Position numbers and translations under genes: made by a program. A DNA stretch of 64,000 nucleotides from Amphiduros pacificus (taxonomy: Eukaryota > Annelida > Polychaeta > Phyllodocida > Hesionidae). Location of the stretch: contig OX439001.1 in the NCBI GenBank assembly GCA_949316495.1, positions 53,978,556 to 54,042,555 of the forward strand, written 5' to 3'. Under the pieces are notes generated by a model that was not told the origin of the DNA, did no database searches, and saw nothing but the letters and a program-made list of their open reading frames with translations. Shown here piece after piece: positions 34,901-44,100 of the stretch; positions within the stretch are counted from its first letter, which is position 1, and each line of letters starts with the position of its first letter.

Positions 34901-37900
34901 CCTGTCAAATGATGTGGGTCTTATGTTTCAAATTTGTTTTCACTGTTCACTCAATATTTCTTACCAAGAAATATTATATTCAGTGGAGAAATACTATTAG
35001 ACTTTTGCTTTGTATATTTAATTCAATGTTATACGCACCTGGTATATATACGTTTATATATACTTATCCAACGATGGTGTTGTCTTCAACTTAAACAAAG
35101 ATTTGAAGGTGTTAATCAGGAGCTCAGGCTAGGCACGTCTGCACTGCTTGAGAGCAGGCCCCTATGTCAACAGTTTATCTAAACCTCACACAAATAAACT
35201 CACTAATCCTCATTAGGACTCAATGCCTACTAACACTACTTGTCTAAAAAAAGTCCCATAATGCAAACTAACATGACCTTCTAGGCACTGCTGAGCCTTG
35301 CAGGCGTGGTATGTGAGAGGGGAGTAGGTTAGGCACTGCTGAGCCTTGCAGGCGTGGTATGTGAGAGAGGAGTAGGTTAGGCACTGCTGAGCCTTGCAGG
35401 CGTGGTATGTGAGAGGGGAGTAGGTTAGGCACTGCTGAGCCTTGCAGGCGTGGTATGTGAGAGGGGAGTAGGTTAGGCACTGCTGAGCCTTGCAGGCGTG
35501 GTATGTGAGAGAGGAGTAGGTTAGGCACTGCTGAGCCTTGCAGGCATGGTATGTGAGAGGGGAGTAGGTTAGGCACTGCTGAGCCTTGCAGGCATGGTAT
35601 GTGAGAGGGGAGTAGGTTAGGCACTGCTGAGCCTTGCAGGCATGGTATGTGAGAGGGGAGTAGGTTAGGCACTGCTGAGCCTTGCAGGCGTGGTATGTGA
35701 GAGGAGTAGGTTAGGCACTGCTGAGCCTTGCAGGCATGGTAGTTATCAAGGAGTAGGTTAGAATCTCTCACTGTTTGCATCTGGTCCTCTAGATGCTGCT
35801 TCTCCCGGTCCTGCCTCTCTCTGGTCATCTCCTTCTCTTGTATATATTTGAATTGCTCAGCTCTGAATTTACAGAATAAGGAACACACATCATGACAAAA
35901 ACATGAAAAGTGCAATGCAATGAAAACCATCAGAATAGGGTTGCTGTCGCTGTAGGTATATATATCAACCTGTTATTTTTGTCTTGCTCTTCTTTCCTCC
36001 TGTGCTCTAGCTCTTTGTACTGGCTCAGTTGTTTCTGGCGATTAGCTTCGCGTGCATCCCTGGCATTCCTCCGGTCCTCCGCATCTGTTCTGGAAGGAAT
36101 CTTTTCATTGTGCCAGTTGCTCCATGGCGGATATTTTGCTGCATAAAATTGGAAAGATCTTTTTAAACAAATTGATTTCTTTCATATCACAAAGAAAAGT
36201 CTACTGCACACTTGAATAATTTTTTCATTTTCTTTTATTCATTGATTACATTGTTGTTTTCATCCTATTTGATTGTGTTAATACTGACCTTGTGTTGGGT
36301 CTAAGACTGGTAAAGCTGCCCTGTCTTCTTGTTTGAGGGTGGAGAAGAGATCTTGGAAAAAATGACGATTTACCTGAGAGAGAATCATGATAGCAATCTT
36401 AAAGTTATGTTTAAATCAACGGGATCAAATTATAATTTCATTCCATACCAAAGCGTTCACCTGATATTGGAACTGCGGCACTGTGAGCTTCCCACTTTCA
36501 CTTTTTAAGGCTGTTTCCATGGCTGCAGGCTACAAAATGGAACAAAATTGCTTCTAATTTTATCATATTTCATCTTGTTTCAAATTTGGTTACATCAAAG
36601 AGGTAATCTCCACATTTGTTGGCACTATTTGTACATATATTTAATATTCAGGCATTATGCTTTTTTAATTGCAGCAAGCTTGGGACTTGACTTAATGGAA
36701 GCTAATTGTCAATATTCAGAGTAGTATTGAGATAGATAACATGATAATCCTCTAAGGGATCCATATCATTGTCATCACTGATAATGGTGTGACATGCATG
36801 AGCTGCAAACTATTTGTTTAAATAAAAATATCAAGAATAATTTCTGAAGTAGTTTAGAATTTTCTTAGATTGTTTTAAATAAATAGCACCTCTTACCGAT
36901 TGACATGTTGTTAGTTTATCTGTGAGTAGGATGAGGTGCACCGCAGCCATAACTGGAAGAAAATCGTCATGGAAACCTGGGGAGTCCATACCAATCAAAT
37001 ACTGGTCCCAGATGTAGAGTATGACATCCATGTTGAGGTATCCTGTAAAGTTTGCACAAAGTTCAACAGTCTGCAATCAATATGCTTTTCATTTTGAAGT
37101 TTGAAACCTTGGCCTTCATCTAAAATTAATCTCTAAATGTAAACTTAACTCTAGTTTATAAATTCTCCCACCGGAATCACAATAACAGTTTGATATGCCT
37201 GACACCATTGCTATATCTTACCTACAAACAGGGTTCTGATAGCCGCCCTCATCAACTGCCTCACCCCGTCTGCCACCACTTCCATCGTAACCGCATCTGT
37301 TGTTACTATTTTTTCTGTTTCAATAGACAAAATATTTACCTTAAAAAAAACTTATTTTTTTCAGTCATCATTCTGTGAGTAAGAATGGCATTACTCACAT
37401 ACTTATAAGACAAAAAACTATCTTCACATATTCTTTAAAGATTTTATTCCCCATTATCATAGATTGTGGATCCTACTTACCCTCCGCTGGTTTATACACC
37501 TTTGTGAGGGCCTACTTACCCTCCGCTGGTTTATAGACCTTTGTGAGGGCCTGACCCGTTTCAAGGGATTTTGTCTGTATATGTTTGGCAACTTTGTTAC
37601 TAAATGTTTTCCATGCATCTTCATCTTCCTTTTTTGAAAAAAAAAATATATATTTCTCAATATACATCATGTTTGCATGGATGTAATGAAACCTATTTAT
37701 TTATTTATTTCATGTGGAATATATTTATCATCCACTTTTCATCTTTGAATACTGCATGATTTTTAAAAATTTTCTTTCCATTTAACATTAATCCTGAATG
37801 ATGGAGAATTTGTTTTGTATATTTATAGCATTCTTGAGACTCAAGATTAAAATTATACTTATTCAGCCTTTGTCTTGTACTAAGGCACATGTACCTTTGT

Positions 37901-40900
37901 CTTGATATTAAAAACAAGGCCAGGAAGAAAATAAAAGTTTAAAAACACTCTTAATTTTCCCCTGATAGTGGGGCTGAGTGTCACCTTACTGGGGGCTGAT
38001 AGTGGGACTGAGTGTCACCTAACTGGGGGCTGATAGTGGGGCTGAGTGTCACCTTAATGGGGGCTGGTAGTGGGTCTGAGTGCTACCTTACTGGGGGCTG
38101 ATAGTGGGACTGAGTGCTATCTTACTGGGGGCTGATAGTGGGCCTGAGTGCTGCCTTACTGGGGGCTGATATTGGGTCTGAGTGCCACCTTACTGGGGGC
38201 TGATAGTGGGTCTGAGTGCTGCCTTACTGGGAGCTGATAGTGGGTCTGAGTGCTGCCTTACTAGGGGCTGATAGTGGGTCTGAGTGCCACCTTACTGGGA
38301 GCTGATAGTGGGTCTGAGTGCTGCCTTACTAGGGGCTGATAGTGGGTCTGAGTGCCACCTTACTGGGGGCTGATAGTGGGTCTGAGTGCTGCCTTACCGG
38401 GGGCTTTTAGTTGTACTTAGTGGAGACTGATCACGTAAATGAGGCACTTACTTGTGAGCCTGTGTCCATCATACACGCATGCCTTGATTCCATCAGAGTG
38501 AAGTATTGCTCTACCAGCAGCACCACCACCTTACTGGGAGCTGGCTCTCGCCTGCTCACAAAAAACACCACAAATATACAATTGCAATGCCCTACATTAA
38601 AAGAAAGGTGCGTGAGAGATTTTGTAAATTATCAATTTGGTACCTAGATATGGCCGGAGTAGCAACTTGCAGCAGAGGTACTGTGAGCATATAGTCTACA
38701 TCAGGTAGTGCCTCTCTTGTCTGCTTCATGGCATGGTGGTATGACAACACAGCCTTCATCCCATAAAATGCTCCTGTAAGAGAATATAAAGTACAATACA
38801 CTCTTTTGCAATGTGTCTGAACTTATAGTTATCAAACCAAAAGAATCTTAATTTCATCATACATATGTTTTTTAGCAGATGATCAATTTCCCTTTTTTAA
38901 TCAGTAATATGACAAGTCAGGTGATTTATGCAACAAATACAGACCAACAGATCCATTGAGATCTTCAAATGTGGGTTCTGACATCAGTAGTTGTTCACAT
39001 TTGCGAGATATGTCGAGGTCCTGCGGGGATATTGCTTTCTTTATATCTTTGCTATTTAAAATGTCCACATATCGCTTTCGCACTATAAACATATCATGTA
39101 AAAAAGCATGAAAATTGTAAATATTCTATCACAAATCATGAACATGTTATTGTATATTATTTAAGAATATCTTGTTCTTATAATATTTGTAATACTGTCA
39201 TGATATTGTCATAAGGATGATCTAGGTCTATGCTGACAGTGAGAAGATCACTTCATTCTTTTATCAGTAACCATGAATTAATTCTACAAAACACCAATCT
39301 TTGGATGTTGACAGTTGTCAAACTTGGCAAGATTCATTTTGAGAGAATATACATGAAATATTAAAAAATACCTTTAGAGTTATCAAGGACAAGTTTCCAT
39401 GCTAATTGCCTAAGATTTGTGGGGAGGGGCTGATTGAGGCAGGCATGAAGCTTGTGTCGTAGCCCTGGCCATCGCCGCAGTAAACTGATTATCCCATCCT
39501 GAGCGCATTCCACGATGAGGTCACTCTTTGTACTTATTGGATAATCTTCCATGAGTTGTTTAGCAACCTCATTGTTCATATGTTGCTCTAAGTTTGAGGA
39601 TATTGATTTATAAAGCTGATCATAGGGACGCCCTGGAAAGACAGTATAATAATTCTATATCAAAAATAAAATAAAAGCAAGTAAAAATGTTTTATGACTA
39701 GAGAATATCAATTAATAAAAACACAATTTACAAAACTGTGGACTAATTAGTAATATCAACTTCAGATTTCAAATTGCTAGGGTCCAGCTTTAAAAATATT
39801 TAGGTTACGTATACCCTCCACTTATACAAATAAACTATATAAATGTGAGTGTCTTACCATCTCTGATTGCTCTTGCAGCCCTCTCCAGGAAGAGAGATCG
39901 CTCGGCATCTGTGAGGTCGGTGAAGGATTGCACATGGCTCTCTGCCAACTGCTGCCGCACAGCGTCATGTAAATCTCCAACAAACCCATTCCATTCCTAC
40001 ACATGCAACACAAAAAGATTTAGAATATTTACTTTGAATTAAAGCAATTACACTCTGAGAAGAAATATATAAATGGAGAAAGATTCTCAGGAAAAGCATG
40101 TTTTATGGTAGCATTCTTAAAAAATATTGTTATGGAGAAATTACCATGTACATCTACATCTATAAGTTTACTCGGCAAAACCAATTGGCATCCCGCTGAG
40201 AGTGACTGTCAGCCCCCAGCTCATTAAGCTTAAGATGACAGTATCTATCATTTTTATTTACATAAAATTATAATTTAAAGAGGAAAATTAGTTAAAGTGA
40301 ACTGGTTTTGAAATGGGGGTTATGTTAGTCTTCAACTTATTCACCCACACATTAAAGCGCAGTGAATAATAACCAATGTTACCTGTATCTATCAAAGTAA
40401 TTGGGTCAAAGGATCATGATTAATTTAACATTACTAGGAGCACTGCTGAAAATAATATGGTATCAAAACAATATTGGATGCCCCTGTGTTTCTCATCAAC
40501 ATCAAGTGTTTTATGGTAACATGCATAAAGGGTTATCATAATACATGTAGATTCAAATGGATTCAACTCCACCCCACCCCAAACATTGGCAGAGATTCCT
40601 TCAGATCCAACAATAACGGATCTCAGAAATGGATCTCCTTATAACGTTAGTGCCACGATAGAACATTTCTTAACAGTTTTCAAGTTCAGTTTTCATTGTC
40701 ATCATGGTTATTGTTACAATGTTAGTAATGTTACTGTCAATATTATTGATGCCATCACTGACAGTCACAGTGAGTCACTCAGTCAGTGACACTGACACTC
40801 ATCAGTCACATTGGAAAGTGTTGCCTGTTGGTAATGTCTGGATGCTGGTGTGGTTGACAAGGTATTATATAACATATCTATGCATGTAGACTTATTTGCC

Positions 40901-40999
40901 TCGTCATTATTTGATGGACATTGCTTGTACCTTTGATCTTGTGATATTTTCTTTGCAATTCACCATCCAAGTTGGCATTCCTCCTCCCTGAGCCGCCAT
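28929..40999 (-). CDS. TBC-like (Rab-GAP fold) protein with C-terminal coiled coil, 16 coding exons, 3' end open
   Basis: Exons in order: 40999-40931, 39996-39858, 39632-39372, 39082-38945, 38773-38644, 38551-38452, 37628-37520, 37296-37222, 37042-36897, 36529-36461, 36373-36289, 36138-35970, 35862-35772, 29480-29388, 29278-29235, 29116-28929. Every junction has GT/AG and phases agree, giving at least 635 residues starting MAAQGGGMPTW. The segment LPTNLRQLAWKLVL resembles a TBC opening, DLDISRK the arginine-finger region, and MDVILYIWDQYL the closing W-D motif. At the glutamine-finger position the protein reads VDYMLTV, without Gln, so classical GAP activity is doubtful. Residues about 470-590 are a charged coiled coil (EANRQKQLSQYKELEHRRKE), then a Pro/Ser/Thr-rich tail. 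The final exon is not identified: the frame leaves one base at 28929. The ATG is head-to-head with B3GLCT. I do not recognise the vertebrate orthologue. Confidence 0.8.
29614..31089 (-). pseudogene. LINE reverse transcriptase domain (N-terminal end missing)
   Basis: 491 codons with the full set of non-LTR RT blocks: LSAAFDTIDHD, GVPQGSVLGPLLFTAYM, HIYADDTQLYI (catalytic Y-A-D-D), then thumb and tail (TLDYGNSLLAG, CELAKLQKLQNAA, HWLPVKARIDFK). No RNase H follows. Copying of LINE RNA at a nicked target is the family function. It was once fused to the endonuclease frame; the join near 31090-31245 is damaged, so the first methionine here is not a true start. Confidence 0.88.
31239..33347 (-). pseudogene. 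LINE endonuclease frame with N-terminal Cys-rich duplication
   Basis: 702 codons. An APE-type endonuclease starts near residue 315 (TANVQSLGNK) with FFITETWI (catalytic Glu), VLVGDYNFHM (Asp/Asn), NTLDLLITG and VDDHNIIKL (Asp-His). The N terminus contains a duplicated Cys motif (CPRSQCINQCQNKVFYLF and CPCSHCKNQCQNKVFYLL) from a 72-bp tandem duplication at about 33170-33310. The frame overlaps the 3' part of another open frame (33648-33310) whose relation to it is unclear; a frame change inside a run of T is likely. Confidence 0.8.
33685..33906 (-). CDS. LINE-associated small frame with CCCH zinc finger
   Basis: 73 residues. Near the C terminus it has a C-x8-C-x5-C-x3-H finger (first Cys in PCQNYE, last His in KFLHSL), the RNA-binding type seen in many mRNA-binding proteins, followed by a basic end KRQKFNK. 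Placed between the LINE leader and its next frame, it is the best candidate for an ORF1-like RNA-binding protein. A stop precedes the following frame by about 40 nt. Confidence 0.6.
   Translation of the reverse strand: MYTSYRLLMASNELIESLHEKLIFGRNSNIKYKNMQQLDSKAIPCQNYEKNGECRFGDRCKFLHSLKRQKFNK
33960..34748 (-). repeat. tandem LINE leader: four dimers, eight 53-nt hairpin units
   Basis: Units of type A (about 33995, 34205, 34385, 34566 on the plus strand) alternate with type B (about 34123, 34302, 34483, 34687), giving dimers of about 180-208 bp. In sense (minus) each unit has an outer 9-bp helix (TAAGATAGA with TCTATCTTA in B; TAAGACGGA with its partner in A), an 11-nt bulge containing CTCTAAATT, and an inner 9-bp helix (GTATTTCTC with GGGGAATAC in B, with GGGAGGTAC in A) closing a GTGC loop. 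All eight units can form both helices. Confidence 0.85.
34749..35281. other. intron remainder of the TBC-like gene
   Basis: Intronic DNA between the LINE 5' end and the minisatellite. Short frames only. Confidence 0.4.
35282..35760. repeat. 48-bp minisatellite abutting a 5' splice site of the TBC-like gene
   Basis: About 9.5 copies of a 48-bp unit with core aggcactgctgagccttgca. On the gene's strand it begins about 10 nt after the donor ACA|GTGAGA at 35772/35771, and the first intron bases (TAACCTACTCC) belong to the unit. The unit is 16 codons long and open, so a read-through frame of about 160 residues appears, but the donor and the phase-matched next exon at 29480 argue that it is intron. 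Confidence 0.85.
37481..37560. repeat. 39-bp duplication of an exon end and its 5' splice site
   Basis: On the minus strand the last 32 nt of exon 37628-37520 plus GTAAGTA are repeated immediately downstream with one base changed. Two identical donors (GGAGG|GTAAGTA) therefore stand 39 nt apart. Use of the second would read GAG GGT AAG TAG, a premature stop, so the first must be the productive site. Confidence 0.85.
37960..38408. repeat. 34-bp minisatellite in the intron after exon 38551-38452
   Basis: About 13 copies of a 34-bp unit (core gggggctgatagtgggtctg). On the gene strand each unit contains CAGCTCCCAGTAAGGTGG, which is identical to 18 nt inside the neighbouring upstream exon (38551-38452). 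The unit was thus partly copied from exon sequence, including an AGTAAGG donor-like string. Confidence 0.85.
40148..40206 (-). mobile_element. short LINE 3'-end fragment
   Basis: Matches the terminal block of the LINE tail family (tttactcggcaaaaccaatt, gcatcccgctgagagt) found at 14390-14600. Lies in the first intron of the TBC-like gene. Confidence 0.6.
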
Positions 41000-41107
41000 A
41001 TCTAAACAATCAGGAAACCAAGCATCTGGAGGTACGCCACAAATGATTGGCTGATTGAAAACTCACTTGCCAATCACATCGCGTGTTAGAAATAAGCACC
41101 TGCCAAC
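41000..41107. promoter_or_regulatory. compact bidirectional promoter/5' UTR between TBC-like gene and B3GLCT
   Basis: Only 108 bp separate the two divergent ATG codons (40999 minus, 41108 plus). The interval contains two CCAAT boxes in opposite orientation (ATTGG at 41046-41050 and CCAAT at 41070-41074) and a short CG-bearing segment, but no TATA box. Both starts have a purine at -3 and G at +4. Both first exons end in good donors with phase-matched partners, which supports them. Additional untranslated exons cannot be excluded. Confidence 0.65.
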
Positions 41108-44100
41108 ATGGCGCTGAATGTGAACTTCCAGAAATTACACATGAGCAATATAAATGGTAAGAAACAATTCTACCACTAAATTTTGACAGAGGTATGTGCG
41201 AAGAGTGTATAAAGTGAATTAGACTAAGTCTGGCATATTAAAATACTCACGAGAGACACACGAGTTTAAGGGTACACCAAGAAATCGAGATTGCATCTTT
41301 GAGCAACTCCTACAATGCCACTAAGTAATGCCATTTACTAATGGCTAGTTATAATGCCAGTATTGGCAGTAATGGCAGTAATGCCAGACTGCCCAGAGTG
41401 TAAAACCCGGTCTCGTGCAGCTGGTATTGACAACCTGCACTCCTTGTGCAAGCTTGCACTCTTGGCGGGATGCCAATTGGTTTTGCTGAGTAAACTTATC
41501 GCTCTAGATACATGTGCACTGTCAGTAACTCAGTGTAAGTTACTGTAACTCATGAACTGTACTCGTCAGTGACCAGTTTCCGCCGATGAGGATCCTCTCC
41601 AGCTTAGCCACTGTAATCAGTGCGAATTGGTACCGACACAAAACTGGTCGGGCACGAGTAACTTAAAATGTAACTTAGTGGAAGACTGAGACCACTTTAG
41701 TCGGAGATTGAAGAGTCACATGCATGACTGGTTTTACTAGTTTACAAAAGCATTATATAGTACAAAGTTAACCTATTCAGTAAGTCCACTACTGGTTACT
41801 CAAATGTTGCCGTCAGAACTAACCAACATATTTTCACGGTCCACATATAATGCCGAGTGTTTGCCTCTTGTTATCTGAGCACTGTACAAATCATGTCATA
41901 TGGTTGCCAATCATTCCACTCTAGGAGTATCTTAACGTCATTCGACATTGGCACTCCACCCTGCTGCTCAAATTATCAGAATCGGCTCTTCAGAATGAGT
42001 AAGACAGACAGCTGTGAAGCAGACAGACCAACTACTTTAAAAGCATGTTTAGCCTGCGAGGGGCACACAGTTGACACAAGAGTGCCAGGTGAATGACAAG
42101 GGTAGACCTGCATTTCAATAACAATTATCAGGATCCATGACATTTCCATTACTATTTTAGCAATTATTTCATTTACAGCACCACAGAATATCATTAGATT
42201 AATTCATGATTATAGTACAAGTTGGAAAAATTGTGGGCTTTTATATCCTTCCCGAAGTAAACAAATTTGAAATAGGCTGCTTCTCCACATAAAGGTTCAA
42301 TCCAATGAAAGATAACTCCAGGAGTTTAAATCATTTATATCTATGCAAGAAAACATTTACAAAAAATTGAAACAGTTCTGGAATAATGAGAGTAAATCAG
42401 TGGAAAACATTGTTTCATGTGTTAACAAGATAGAAGTGAAATTTGTGTACTATGCGATAAAAAATATTAGTTTTATAGGCCTTACAATAATAACATAGAA
42501 ATAAGATGCACATTTTTGACAAAGATATAATTTAGTACACAATAGTGCTCTGAGACAAATGGGCATCAGTATTACAATACTGATGGCATGTGGTCTGACA
42601 CAAGTGGGATCATCTTGTTTACTTCGCATACCTCCCATGCAAACAAACCAATTCCCACACGCCTGAATGTCATTGGGTTTCAGAGTTGTATTTCATGTTT
42701 TATTGGTAATAATTCCATTCTCTTCAGGTCTACTGTTATTTGGACTTTTTGTCCTGTTGGTACACGGTGAAAAAGAGCAATACCCAGTTGGTAAGTAGCT
42801 ATATATACAGTGTAAATGTGACAATATCATTATTTTAGCAACTGTAATGATAACCATGAGAAAGTGTTTTTAATGTTTTTTGTCATAAGTTTGATTCTTC
42901 AGCCAAAGGTTTTATATCCAATTATACATGTCTGTTTTTAATGAGTTCATATTAATCCTTTAATTTAGATAAGCTCTGAAGACAAAAGAATCTTAATTTT
43001 ATTTTTTCATCCAATGTTCCCCAGTACAGGGGGTCAAGATAAAGAAGATCAACTCAACATGTGGCTTATGTAATGTGCCTTGCATTTTTATTGAATATCA
43101 TTGAATGTTTATATGATGATCCTCAGATGCTGACAATCTGGAGGTTGTGATCCTGAGTCAGCATAATGCGCACCACGTCCACCGTGCCATGGATGCCGCC
43201 CAGCACCTAGACCTACAGATAGAAGATTTCAGACTGGTAACATCATATAGCATTATATCCAAAACTTTGAAACCAATTTGCTGTCTGAGTCACAAAATGT
43301 AATGAATAAAGTGATGAACTTATAATATTGATTAAAACAATCTAAATGTTATTATTATTCAAAGACTTGCATCTGAAGTCGAAGTGCTTGGCATGTAACA
43401 TGATATAAAATGTAGATGATATTACCATGTTAAATAACATACAAATGTATGTATATAGACAAATTTTCTCACTAAGCTTTGTTGATGTTGTTTTAGGGGA
43501 GCCCAAAAATTCACTTGCTCCATGAGAGCTGGACACATGTTGGAGCATGGACTGTCCTGCCCATAATACCAGAGTAAGTCTGCCCATAATACCAGAGTAA
43601 GTCTGCCCATAATACCAGAGTAAGTCTGCCCACAATACCAGAGTGAGTCTGCCCACAATACCAGAGTGAGTCTGCCCACAATACCAGAGTGAGTCTGCCC
43701 ACAATACCAGAGTAAGTCAGTTCTTTCACACTTCATCATAACCTCATCTCTAATTGGACTAGAGTAAGTAAATGATCTCACATGATGTGCTGCAAGTCAA
43801 TTATCTTACATACCAGAGTAAGTCAATTATCTCACATACCAGAGTAAGTCAATTATCTTTACATACCAGAGTAAGTCAATTATCTTACATACCAGAGTAA
43901 GTCAATTATCTTACATACAAGAGTAAGTCAATTATCTTACATACCAGAGTAAGTCAATTATCTCACATACCAGAGTAAGTCAATTATCAGTTATCTCACA
44001 TACCAGAGTAAGTCAATTATCAGTTATCTCACATACCAGAGTAAGTCAATTATCAGTTATCTCACATACCAGAGTAAGTCAGTTATCTCACATACCAGAG

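Noticed and set aside
35268-35930. 220-codon frame joining a coiled-coil exon to 16-residue repeats
   Set aside because: A good donor (ACA|GTGAGA) precedes the repeats and the next coiled-coil exon at 29480 is in phase with it.
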